Assembly (NCBI RefSeq): GCF_001548375.1 | Contig: NZ_AP017295.1 | Coordinates: forward strand, 4,126,501-4,190,500 | Direction of reading: 5' to 3' | Length of the DNA: 64,000 bases | From: Nostoc sp. NIES-3756 | Lineage (GTDB): Bacteria > Cyanobacteriota > Cyanobacteriia > Cyanobacteriales > Nostocaceae | Shown: positions 27,659-35,762 of the stretch, one piece after another | Position numbering within the stretch: the stretch's first letter is position 1 | How the letters are laid out: each line of letters starts with the position of its first letter | Made by a program: the position numbers and the translations under genes | The notes under the pieces: generated by a model | Database searches by the model: none | Told to the model about the DNA's origin: nothing | What the model saw: the letters and a program-made list of their open reading frames with translations, nothing else

Positions 27659-27757
27659 GTAAGGCGGTAAATAATCCGGTAAAACCACCGCCGAGAATCA
27701 CAGTTTGATAAACTTGGCTGTTCATAAGGGAGTGGGGAGATGAGGGAGAATAACTAT

Positions 27758-27805
27758 GGACTATGGACTATGGACTGTTGATTATGCACTAATGACCAAT
27801 GACCA
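27758..27805. repeat. STRR (GACTATG units)
   Basis: Tandem GGACTAT/GACTGTT/GACCAAT heptamers next to the NADH dehydrogenase start. Confidence 0.75.
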
Positions 27806-27810
27806 ATTTG

Positions 27811-28050
27811 TTAAACAAATAAGAAGAAAGCGATGAGAAGAGCGCTCAGAAAAAAGGCGAAGATAATAGCGTATTCAAATCTGCGGCTAAAAAATCCTAC
27901 AGCCGCAACTAGGGCAATTGCTAGCCCAATAATGCCTATATACTGTTCTTTCTGCAACCCTTTGGAAATCAATGGGTCTTGATTTTCTCCAGGGAGGGGT
28001 GTTTCTTGAATTGCTCTAGGAGGTGGTAATTCTTGTGCTAATGACTTCAT
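27811..28050 (-). CDS. Small two-helix membrane protein
   Basis: 79 residues with a proline-rich cytoplasmic N-terminus and two hydrophobic helices (about 36-53 and 57-78). The ATG at 28050 is preceded by TTTAGGAG, a good ribosome-binding site. It lies between a coxC remnant and an ndb remnant on the same strand, so it was probably part of the same respiratory operon and appears to be the only intact gene left of it. No known family. Confidence 0.65.
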   Translation of the reverse strand: MKSLAQELPPPRAIQETPLPGENQDPLISKGLQKEQYIGIIGLAIALVAAVGFFSRRFEYAIIFAFFLSALLIAFFLFV

Positions 28051-28086
28051 ACAATTACTCCTAAAAATTGCTGGTATTTGAATATT

Positions 28087-28240
28087 TTATGCTTGCCAAA
28101 GATAGAGAAGGGAGAATAAAAATACCAAAACTATATCAACAAAATGCCAAAATAAAGTAGTTGCACTCACACCTAAATGACCTTTATCGTAATTATTTGG
28201 CATAAAGGAACGAACAAGCATAGTTATTTGCAAAAAAACC
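28087..28240 (-). pseudogene. Cytochrome c oxidase subunit III, C-terminal remnant
   Basis: The last about 45 residues of CoxC (MLVRSFMPNNYDKGHLGVSA, then TLFWHFVDIVLVFLFSLLYL) are present, covering the conserved final helix with its FWHFVD motif. The remaining about 150 residues are missing; the sequence before about 28240 belongs to a DUF2231 gene in a different frame. Subunit III is part of the aa3-type terminal oxidase, and no subunit I or II gene is in the window. Confidence 0.85.
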
Positions 28241-28559
28241 GCCAAGCTGTAATAACAGCAACGATCGCCCCTAATGACCAACCCATAAGTGTGTGAAAAT
28301 TGAGCGTAGGCTGGACTGCTGGATATACTTGCGCTAACCCTGCTTCAAACTGTCCAAAAATTATGGCGATAAAAATTGCGATCGCCGCGACAAACATATT
28401 CCAAAAACCGACCTCAAACAAACGTGCATTGCGAGTGAAACAACCTAATACATCGCAAACAAAGGAGAACAGCACCATGGCGATTACGAAATGTACAACT
28501 ATCGGATGGATGGGGTCGGGGTAAGGGAGATTTTGGTTATTTAGAGGCAGAGAGAACAT
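28224..28559 (-). pseudogene. DUF2231 membrane protein, truncated at a deletion junction
   Basis: 111 codons starting MFSLPLNNQNLPYPDPIHPI, with the typical DUF2231 N-terminus (HPIVVHFVIAM) and three membrane helices. The homology ends at TAWRF; intact relatives have a further helix and about 60-80 more residues. From there the DNA continues as coxC. In cyanobacteria DUF2231 genes often precede cox operons, so one deletion between DUF2231 and coxC would have removed coxB and coxA together. Confidence 0.8.
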
Positions 28560-29651
28560 TGCTTTCTCCTGGCGATCGCTTACTTATTATTGAGTTTTAA
28601 CTTTTAAAATTGCTCTCCATAAAAGTATTCTTAACTCTTACCTACTAAATAAAAAAATCAATACTATCGCTAGGGTGATTAATAAAAAAAGCTTTATTAA
28701 TTTTTATTAATGAAGGTTAGTATTTTTTTGAAAATTTTCATTTAATCAATACTCCATTTGCTTAGAAAACAAGTGCTGCTAACTTTATGCTTTAAAGATT
28801 TCATATAATTATGAAAATTAAGTGAAATTTCTCTCGGTCTTTGGAAAGAACTATTTATTCCTCCACTAGCTGGAGGTGATCGCCATTGCAAACTTATAAA
28901 TTAATGCCAGAATCAAAACAATGCCTATCAATAAATTAAATAAGTAACCCTGTAATTTTTGTCACTGGTTTAGCAATAGTTTAAGTAGAAAAGGAGACGC
29001 AAAAGTTTCCTTGCGTTTTTGGCGGGAGAGAGAACAAACTTATTGAGAAGTTACCCATCAAGACGGGGAATTAGAAGTGATGAAAGGAAATGGAGAATAA
29101 TAACAATAGCTTCAGATTCAAGACAAAACTTATCCCTATGCTTTAATTGCATCTATGGCTGTACAACTAGGGATTATTCAATAATAGCGATCGCATTCAA
29201 GAGTTTTGTACCAGTGGGCGATGCGCCATCTGTGCTGATGATGGTGCAATTTGACGATAAACCAAGGTGGGAATAAAGAAAAAAGGTTAGCGGGAAACTT
29301 TCATACATTTATTGACTTACGTAATGCACTTAGTAGGTTCTGGTGCTTTTGCCTACTACTGTGCTGCTCAGATCCGTGAGTCTAAATCTATGGGTGTATG
29401 TATAATATTTGCAATATATCTATTATTTACGTGAATTTACGTGTTGTTTTTTTTGCAGTTTTTGTGGGAATCTCTTTTACATAAGCTATAATACACTAAA
29501 TCGATTGACAAGACGTAGTTTTTTAAAAAGAAACTCCTGATGATATGTCAATCAAGTTGGGCTAAAAACCTGCATCCAATGAGATTGGCTAAAGTTAGGA
29601 TGCTGACCATAGCTGGATTCTTAAATTACCAACTTTGCTTAATTTAAAGCT
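28560..29651. other. 1.1-kb AT-rich gap with faint gene remnants
   Basis: No intact gene. A 6-bp-stem hairpin with T-run (28997-29020) resembles a terminator. A plus-strand stretch at 29322-29396 reads MHLVGSGAFAYYCAAQIRES without a ribosome-binding site and may be the start of a lost gene. An 85-codon frame at 29019-29276 has no protein character. Confidence 0.4.
28997..29020 (+). terminator. Possible terminator
   Basis: ACGCAA-N8-TTGCGT followed by TTTT. The stem is short and no gene ends upstream. Confidence 0.35.
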
Positions 29652-30260
29652 ATGTCCTCTAGACAGTTAGTCAAACCTGCGCCAGTCCATAGCCGCATTC
29701 TAGTACCACAGTTGTATCACAGACAACCAGTTATTTCGCGTTTAGTTTCGCGTTATGGGTTAACTGTGAACATTAAAGCTGCATCTTTAGTATCGGGAAC
29801 AGAAGGCGAAGGCTGGTTTGATTTGGATCTTTTGGGAAAACCCCAACAGGTAACTAATGGCTTATCGTATTTGCAAGGATTAGGGGTGAATGTGGTGCAA
29901 GTGGCGATCGCTAACCATATCCAATTACACCAAACTCCTTACCCCTTCCTCAACCCTAGTGACGAACACAGGCCAGTAGAATTTAGTCAATGGCAAGAAA
30001 AATTCCCTCAACAGATTTCTCAGGAAGAAACCAAGCGACTACGCCTGCAACTGTGCATTTTAAAAAACTATTACGAAAAACCCATTATTTCTCAGTTAGT
30101 TTCCCGTTATAAGCTCACGGTAAATATTATCAGTGCCAAACTACAACCAAATCAAAGAAATGATGGTTGGTTTGAGTTAGATTTGTGGGGAAAAACCAAA
30201 CAACTCTACTCCAGTTTGACCTATTTAGAAAAACTCGGTCTTCCAATTTGGCTGAATTAG
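29652..30260 (+). CDS. Protein with two NIL domains
   Basis: 202 residues with two copies of a roughly 75-residue ferredoxin-like NIL domain (about 15-85 and 125-200). Both have the pattern PVISxLVSRYxLTVNIxxAxL, then GWFxLDLxGKxxQ. NIL domains are best known as the regulatory ligand-binding domain of methionine ABC transporters (MetN) and bind methionine or related amino acids. No ATPase is attached, so a free-standing sensor or chaperone role is likely. A second NIL protein follows 53 bases downstream, and cysE lies nearby. Confidence 0.82.
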   Translation: MSSRQLVKPAPVHSRILVPQLYHRQPVISRLVSRYGLTVNIKAASLVSGTEGEGWFDLDLLGKPQQVTNGLSYLQGLGVNVVQVAIANHIQLHQTPYPFLNPSDEHRPVEFSQWQEKFPQQISQEETKRLRLQLCILKNYYEKPIISQLVSRYKLTVNIISAKLQPNQRNDGWFELDLWGKTKQLYSSLTYLEKLGLPIWLN

Positions 30261-30285
30261 TCTGAGAAATCAACTACCAAAATAA

Positions 30286-30312
30286 TTACGAATTACGAAT
30301 TACGAATTAAAA
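30286..30312. repeat. AATTACG heptamer repeat
   Basis: Three AATTACG units in the gap between the two NIL genes. Confidence 0.8.
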
Positions 30313-30313
30313 A

Positions 30314-30652
30314 ATGGCTGCATTAAATAACTTTCACCACAAATTTCCCCCAAGATTATCTCTTGTGCCTTCAGTACACGAAAAAAACCAAATTACACAA
30401 ATTCGTGTGCGAATATATATCCCCAAAACTTACCTCAAAGAACCTGTAATTTCTCAACTCATCTCTATGTACGGCTTAGTTGTTAACATTACTCAAGCCT
30501 TGTTAGAAGAAAATACAGATGGAGAAGGACATTTTGACCTTACCCTCCAAGGAACAATCAAACAAGTATCTAGTGGGCTTGCTTACCTAGAAGCCCTAAA
30601 TATCAAAATCGAGGGTAAGGCGAATGTAGAAGGCGATAGTTGGCATTACTAA
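30314..30652 (+). CDS. Single NIL-domain protein
   Basis: 112 residues. One NIL domain covers about 30-105 (EPVISQLISMYGLVVNITQA, then GEGHFDLTLQGTIKQ), close in pattern to the domains of the preceding gene, so the pair probably arose by duplication. Likely co-transcribed with the 29652 gene. It is convergent with the Crp-family regulator, with only 5 bases between their ends. Ligand unknown; methionine or cysteine is a reasonable guess from the family. Confidence 0.8.
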   Translation: MAALNNFHHKFPPRLSLVPSVHEKNQITQIRVRIYIPKTYLKEPVISQLISMYGLVVNITQALLEENTDGEGHFDLTLQGTIKQVSSGLAYLEALNIKIEGKANVEGDSWHY

Positions 30653-30657
30653 GTTAC

Positions 30658-31248
30658 CTAAATCTCATAATACCAAATGTCCTCTTCTTTCAGGACTATA
30701 CGATGTAGTGAGAGTCTATCAATTAAACCCTCCTGCTCAAATTGCCCAAGGATACGAGTAATAGTCACCCTTGTGGAACCTAACATTTCCGCCAAATCTT
30801 CATGAGTTAAACGCATATCTATTAAGCGTCCTTTCTCTACTTCTGAGCCAAACCTTTTAGATAACCATGCTAATAGTTTGATTAGCATGGTATCTACTTT
30901 TTTGTAGCTACGAATAACCATTAATTCCTCTGCTTGTTGAATATGCGCCAGCAGAGTCTCTGTAGAGTTATGCCATTCATTGATGGGTAAGATTGTCGCT
31001 TCTACTTTTGTAAGGCACTCCATCTGATATGGTTCTAATTTTGACAAACTTCTGCCAACAATATCTCCAGCCCCCCAGAGTCCCAAAGCAACCGTTGTCC
31101 CATTTTCTAAATAGGTGTAAGTCCTGACAAAACCACTTTCAATCTTCCATAAACTATTGTGTTGCTCTGGTAAGAAAGTCCGTCGTGTAAAATACTGTCT
31201 AGTATTTTTACTGTGAGAAGTAGTGATGCTTGAGTATAAAGTTACCAT
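30658..31248 (-). CDS. Crp/Fnr-family transcription regulator
   Basis: 196 residues: a cyclic-nucleotide-type beta-roll (about 20-95), a dimer helix (about 100-130) and a winged helix (about 140-196) with recognition segment LTHEDLAEMLGSTRVTITRI. The effector pocket lacks the cAMP-contact motif, and there are no cysteine clusters for an Fe-S centre. The nearest functional analogues in cyanobacteria are NtcA and the sulfur regulator CysR. The neighbouring NIL and cysE genes make a sulfur-related role plausible but unproven. Confidence 0.85.
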   Translation of the reverse strand: MVTLYSSITTSHSKNTRQYFTRRTFLPEQHNSLWKIESGFVRTYTYLENGTTVALGLWGAGDIVGRSLSKLEPYQMECLTKVEATILPINEWHNSTETLLAHIQQAEELMVIRSYKKVDTMLIKLLAWLSKRFGSEVEKGRLIDMRLTHEDLAEMLGSTRVTITRILGQFEQEGLIDRLSLHRIVLKEEDIWYYEI

Positions 31249-31339
31249 TACTTATAATACTTTTTCCCGATAAACTAACCGTAGTATATTTATATCAGGT
31301 TCTCAGAACTTGTGGGTATTGTAGTTAACAATTATTGGA

Positions 31340-31390
31340 GATATGGGGGAGTAACCCACCCCTAACACCTCCTGGGAGGGGAAAGGGAGA
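31340..31390. repeat. GTAACCCACCCC-type dispersed palindromic repeat
   Basis: GAGTAACCCACCCCTAACACCTCC followed by GGGAGGGG. Related copies in opposite orientation are at 32225-32270 and 36510-36545. Confidence 0.65.
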
Positions 31391-31422
31391 ATAACTATTG
31401 ACTATGGACTATGGACTAATTA

Positions 31423-32154
31423 CTATATTCCCGCACCATCTAGAAACTCTTCAATCACAGCATCAGAATTATTACCATTCTCGCTATGAATTAGTTCTTC
31501 ACCCTCTGAGGAAGATAACACATGATGGGAAGGATATTCTAACTGCTCTAGTTGTTTTTCCAAAGCTTTGACCCGCTCAAACAAAGCGCGGATGACTTCG
31601 GCTTCCACGTCGCGTATCTTACCATGAGCTAGAGCGTCTGTAGTTGAGTTGTTCTCACGAATTACCCTTCCAGGTATCCCTACCACCGTAGTGTCGCTAG
31701 GAACATCTCGTAGCACTACTGAACCTGCACCAATACGCACGCGATCGCCAATCCTAATATTCCCTAATACCTTAGCACCAGCGCCAACAATCACATGACT
31801 ACCCACAGTGGGATGACGCTTACCCGTTTCCTTACCAGTACCACCTAAAGTCACACCTTGATAAATCAAAGCATAATCGCCCACAATCGCCGTTTCACCA
31901 ATGACTATCCCCATCCCGTGGTCGATAAATACACCTTTACCAATGACTGCTCCTGGATGAATTTCAATTCCCGTCAAGAAACGACTAATATGAGAAAGCA
32001 GACGGGGTATAAAGGGCAATTGATTCTTATATAGCCAGTGCGCCAAACGATGGAACAGCAAAGCTTGCAACCCAGGATAACAGAACAAAACTTCCAACAA
32101 GTTACGCGCTGCTGGGTCACGCTCATAAATAGTTCGCAAATCAGTTAGTAGCAT
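31423..32154 (-). CDS. cysE: Serine O-acetyltransferase
   Basis: 243 residues. Left-handed beta-helix acyltransferase with hexapeptide repeats from about 65 to 165; key blocks [18 protein letters not shown] (catalytic Asp/His) and [15 protein letters not shown]. It makes O-acetylserine from serine and acetyl-CoA, the first step of cysteine synthesis. The C-terminal about 60 residues after the hexapeptide domain are acidic and not conserved. An Rrf2-type regulator is encoded divergently about 360 bases away, an arrangement suggesting direct control of cysteine supply. Confidence 0.94.
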   Translation of the reverse strand: MLLTDLRTIYERDPAARNLLEVLFCYPGLQALLFHRLAHWLYKNQLPFIPRLLSHISRFLTGIEIHPGAVIGKGVFIDHGMGIVIGETAIVGDYALIYQGVTLGGTGKETGKRHPTVGSHVIVGAGAKVLGNIRIGDRVRIGAGSVVLRDVPSDTTVVGIPGRVIRENNSTTDALAHGKIRDVEAEVIRALFERVKALEKQLEQLEYPSHHVLSSSEGEELIHSENGNNSDAVIEEFLDGAGI

Positions 32155-32157
32155 ATT

Positions 32158-32345
32158 TTGTCATTAGTTATTAGTTATTTAGTCATTAGTGCATAGTCCA
32201 TAGTTATTTCTCCTCCTCCCTTATTTCCCTGTTCCCCTCCCAGGAGGGGTTGGGGGTAGGTTACTCCCCCTTCTCCCGGTTGGTAGCGAGCCGTACCACT
32301 ACGTGAAAGCAAGCTATGCGCAGTGTCCCGGAGGGAAGGAGAACC
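32158..32345. repeat. Mosaic of dispersed repeats upstream of cysE
   Basis: STRR heptamers (TTAGTCATTAG, 32158-32205), then a CCCCTCCCAGGAGGGG palindrome block (about 32235-32270), then a GC-rich stretch (GCGAGCCGTACCACTACGTG, about 32285-32335). None encodes protein. Confidence 0.65.
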
Positions 32346-32511
32346 ACATCTTCCCGCTCTCTCCATTCCCCAAACAATTTTCTGAAAAAATAAACCAATT
32401 CTAGGGAATTTTGTAGGATAATCTACGGTAAGTCGATAGAGTTGTAGACTTTGGATAGATAACTGGGATGCTAACACATTCCAGCAATTAAGAAAACAAA
32501 CTTCGCATAAA

Positions 32512-33012
32512 ATGGCGTTAAATCAATCGTTAAACCGTAGTATAAAGAGTACAAACTTGAATAGCCAAAACTACGCTCTCTTGGATCTGTCATCCAAAGT
32601 GGAATACGCGCTGCTCGCACTCTTGGAACTAGCAAGCCACCACGGTAAAAAAGTTCCCTTAACCATGAGTGAAATTACTGCTAAGCAGCCCATACCAGAG
32701 CGCTATTTAGAACAAATTTTGACCAACCTGCGCCGTGCTGGCGTGGTGCAGAGTCAACGTGGCTCTAAAGGAGGCTTTGTGTTAGTTCGTGAACCTTGGC
32801 AAATCACCTTGCTAGAGATTGTCACTTTAGTAGAAGGTGAGCGTAAGGAGAAAGAAACCTCTGTCCCTCCAACTCTCGAACGAAGTCTAGTTCTAGAAGT
32901 ATGGGATCAAGCAAACACCGCCTCTGTAGAAGTTCTCAGAAGTTACACACTCCAAGACTTGTGCCAAGAAAGAGAAGTTCGCGCCCAGCAGAGTCCCATG
33001 TATTACATTTAA
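32512..33012 (+). CDS. Rrf2-family transcription regulator
   Basis: 166 residues. Winged HTH at about 28-95: SSKVEYALLALLELA, then TAKQPIPERYLEQIL, then SQRGSKGGFVL. It has only one cysteine (in DLCQE near the C-terminus), so it cannot bind an Fe-S cluster like IscR and resembles CymR-type cysteine regulators instead. Family members commonly start just before SSKVEYAL; the extra about 25 residues here make the N-terminal start uncertain. Divergent from cysE. Confidence 0.88.
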   Translation: MALNQSLNRSIKSTNLNSQNYALLDLSSKVEYALLALLELASHHGKKVPLTMSEITAKQPIPERYLEQILTNLRRAGVVQSQRGSKGGFVLVREPWQITLLEIVTLVEGERKEKETSVPPTLERSLVLEVWDQANTASVEVLRSYTLQDLCQEREVRAQQSPMYYI

Positions 33013-33519
33013 CTCAAGTTGCTAGTTATGTAGCTAGAGTCACTGCTGTAAATTGGTGATTGGTAATTGTTAAGTGAGAAGAAATTTTTACTTATTACCT
33101 ATTACCTATTACCAGCCCTTTAATTTATAACTAGCAACTTACGTTATTTAGACAAAAAGATTCCCAAGCTGTCGATAAAGGAGTTCAGATTTTATTTAAA
33201 GGATAAACCCTTTTGTTTTCACCACAGAGATGACATTGACTGACAGCTACTATCCCATTCTAACCACAAGCAGCAAGGTTAAGAGGCTCAGAGAAAGCAA
33301 AATGAATTAAATAAACTTTATTTTAATTAAAAAAACATAATTTCTTTCCACAAAAATCATGTAGAAAGCCTACAGTTTGCTCTTTCTGCGGAGTTCCAAT
33401 TAATCATAAAGTAAAAAGAGAAATTGAGTGCCAACTCTAGCTCAATACTGCAAGATAAAACAATACACCACAAATAGATTTCTACGTATTCCATGTAGTT
33501 TTTTGTGGTGTAGCAAGTA
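33013..33519. other. 500-bp gap, no gene seen
   Basis: Contains a TATTACC heptamer repeat (about 33090-33112) and AT-rich sequence. No open frame with ribosome-binding site or protein character. Confidence 0.4.
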
Positions 33520-34380
33520 GTGGCGCTAACTTTTAAACAGATCATGAAAGATTTAGAACAAAGAAAAAGCTGGTATAGCGAAGTAGCGACTAAATACACT
33601 TCGCAGCAAAGAAAGAATTGGTATAACGACGTAGCTGATGCTTACAACAGAACTAGACCGCGCTATCCTCAACAACTTATTAGCCGTGTTGTAGAGTTAG
33701 CGCAATTGTCACCAGATGCAACGATTTTAGAGGTAGGCTGCGGCCCTGGTACGGCGACTACCGCCTTTGCAGAATTAGGCTTTTCGATGATTTGTTTAGA
33801 ACCAAGTCAAAAGAGTAGTCAGTTAGCACAACACAACTGTCTACCTTATCCAAATGTAGAAATTCTCAATACTTCATTTGAAGAATGGCCGCTAGAAGTT
33901 GGGAAATTTGACGCTGTTTTAGCCGCCACTTCATTTCATTGGGTTTCCCCAGAGGTTGGCTACTCCAAAGTTGCTGATGCTTTAAAAGATAATCGCTATT
34001 TGATTTTGCTGTGGAATATGACACCCCAGCCAGAGTATGAGGTTTACCAAACGCTACACGAAGTCTATCAAACTCAAGCTCCAGCTTTGGGAAGATATGA
34101 AGAGAGGGAAACTCAAGAAAAACAACTAAAAAGGTTTGGACAAGCAGTTATCGAATCAGGTCGCTTTCAAGATTTAGTGTCTGAACAGTTACCTTGTGAA
34201 GTTACATATACTATTGATGATTATTTAACGTTATTAAGCACTTTATCGCCCTATATAGCCTTAGATTCACAGCAGAGAAGTTCTTTATTTAGTGGTTTGC
34301 AGAAAATCTTAGAAAGACAATGCGGTAGCACTATTCAAGTCTCATATCTCTCAGCATTTCACATCGCTAAAAAAATATAA
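33520..34380 (+). CDS. SAM-dependent methyltransferase (class I)
   Basis: 286 residues from a GTG at 33520, or 278 from the ATG at 33544; neither has a strong ribosome-binding site. Rossmann-fold methyltransferase with motif I LEVGCGPGTATTAFAE at about residue 70-85 and motif II-like ICLEPSQ near 95, then AVLAATSFHWVSPEV. Substrate unknown; the pattern is that of the broad methyltransferase 11/12 group. N-terminal duplication: KSWYSEVATKYTSQQRKNWYNDVADAYNR contains two related copies of W-Y-x-x-V-A, a possible small repeat. Confidence 0.85.
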   Translation: MALTFKQIMKDLEQRKSWYSEVATKYTSQQRKNWYNDVADAYNRTRPRYPQQLISRVVELAQLSPDATILEVGCGPGTATTAFAELGFSMICLEPSQKSSQLAQHNCLPYPNVEILNTSFEEWPLEVGKFDAVLAATSFHWVSPEVGYSKVADALKDNRYLILLWNMTPQPEYEVYQTLHEVYQTQAPALGRYEERETQEKQLKRFGQAVIESGRFQDLVSEQLPCEVTYTIDDYLTLLSTLSPYIALDSQQRSSLFSGLQKILERQCGSTIQVSYLSAFHIAKKI

Positions 34381-34384
34381 TTCT

Positions 34385-34837
34385 TCACATTGCACTGTTT
34401 TGTTCATAAACATCGGGGTTCCATTTTTCCATAAAACGGTCAGGATTATTGAGTTCAGTAAATCCAAATTGGCGGTACAACTCATGAGCATCTTTTGTAG
34501 CTAATAACCACCGACGTAACCCTTGTAATTCTGGATGGGAAACAATAATTTCTATTACCTACTTACCTAAACCTTGCCCACGATAAGGAGCTAAAACAAA
34601 CACATCGGCAAGATAAGCAAAGGTAGCATAATCTGTGATGACACGAGCCAAGCCAATCTGCTCATTTTCCTTATATAGTCCAAATATAAGGGAATTTTTG
34701 AGCGATCGCTGTAAAACTTCCAAAGGCAAATATTTAGCCCAATATGAACTAGCTAAGAACTGATGCACAACACCCACATCTAGTTAATTAGCATCTGTAC
34801 TGATGTGGTAATCGCCTCGTTCCCACTTGTAAGACAT
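34385..34837 (-). pseudogene. GNAT acetyltransferase with two nonsense codons
   Basis: One 151-codon minus-strand frame from an ATG at 34837 (MSYKWERGDYHISTDAN) to a stop at 34385 codes a complete GNAT-type protein. It contains an in-frame TAA after residue 17 and a TAG after GQGLGK (about 34558-34560), where relatives usually have Trp. Both sides of each stop keep family-like sequence (YLADVFVLAPYRGQGLGK, then VIEIIVSHPELQGLRRWLLA). There are no frameshifts. Recent inactivation by point mutation, or sequencing error, are the options. Confidence 0.85.
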
Positions 34838-35195
34838 ATTCTACAGCTTGATCATAAATTACCTTCTTGATATTACTAGAACCGACTCTGTGATAGCAAA
34901 AATCAATGTTTGAGCTGGTAATGTAAGTAAAATCCGTAGTTTTTTGGGTCTTTATCTAATCTTTAATTTCCAAGTCAGTAAATATATGTAACATATATAA
35001 ATAAATTCTTGTGAAGTGTTGATAAACCATTAATTATTATACGGAGATAGCATTAATAATCTTGTAAACAAAAATAAATCTTGTTGCAAGAGACTTATTA
35101 AGTAATCACTTACAGAAATTTATTCTAGATAGGCTTCTATATATCTGATGCAACCTTGTTATTAATTTTTTTGAAAATTGGAGAACAATATAATT

Positions 35196-35762
35196 ATGAA
35201 AAGCGCTTGGAGGCGCGGCATTAAAAATATTAACTTAGCTGTAATATTGGTGATGCCAGCGCTGTTTTTTTTAGCATTCCCTCATACTGTAAATGCACAA
35301 GATCCAGGCGAATGTTTTATGATTACTAGGTCAGGGAGAACAATTTCCTTAAGAAAAATATGTGGTGGTGAAAAAGCAATTCAAGACAGTGAAAAAAGGG
35401 TTTTTCGTGTGCCTATTAAGCGCAGGTTAGGCAGGACTCCTGTGATTGATGTTACCTTCAATAACAGAAAAACCTTTGAAATGATTGTTGATACAGGTGC
35501 GAATAATAGCCTTATACCCTTGAAATTAGCGATCGCACTCCAACTCCAACCTAGTGGGATTATGCAGGCGCAAATCGCCGATGGTACACAAGTAGAGTTT
35601 TCCACTAGTAAAGTAACATCAATGGTAGCCGGTGGAGCTATAGCCAAAAATATCGAAGTTGCGATCGCACCCAAAGCAGAGTTCGGTTTACTAGGTCATG
35701 ACTTCTTTCGTTACTACGACATCAAGATTTTAGAAACAGAAGTGGAGTTTCATCAGCGATAG
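35196..35762 (+). CDS. Exported retropepsin-like aspartic protease
   Basis: 188 residues from the ATG at 35196 (a TTG at 35178 is in frame but less likely). Signal peptide about 1-34, ending VNA. The aspartic protease domain covers about 75-185, with the single active-site motif VDTGANNSL and the partner segment GLLGHDFF. These one-domain clan AA proteases work as dimers, as retroviral proteases do. The exported location suggests the periplasm. Substrate unknown. No neighbour gives a functional hint. Confidence 0.85.
   Translation: MKSAWRRGIKNINLAVILVMPALFFLAFPHTVNAQDPGECFMITRSGRTISLRKICGGEKAIQDSEKRVFRVPIKRRLGRTPVIDVTFNNRKTFEMIVDTGANNSLIPLKLAIALQLQPSGIMQAQIADGTQVEFSTSKVTSMVAGGAIAKNIEVAIAPKAEFGLLGHDFFRYYDIKILETEVEFHQR

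Larger units (their letters stand above)
26880..27725 (-). pseudogene. Type 2 NADH dehydrogenase (FAD-dependent), interrupted and truncated
   Basis: An N-terminal piece starts at the ATG at 27725 (MNSQVYQTVILGGGFTGLF), carrying the FAD-binding GGGFTG loop. It breaks at TAL, where an IS element is inserted. After the element (26976-27658) the frame resumes exactly with HLAHEHYPRSVILIDKN and FCFKPLLYEYFD. Removing the element and one copy of the 4-bp duplication restores an uninterrupted frame. After YEYFD homology ends at a second junction, so the remaining about 300 residues are missing. NDH-2 enzymes oxidise NADH to reduce quinone at the membrane surface; this one cannot be functional. Confidence 0.85.

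Noticed and set aside
29019..29276. 85-codon plus-strand frame
   Set aside because: Begins inside a hairpin, no ribosome-binding site, composition unlike a real protein.
32175..32477. 100-codon minus-strand frame upstream of cysE
   Set aside because: Mostly translated dispersed repeats (proline/glycine-rich); no homologous pattern.
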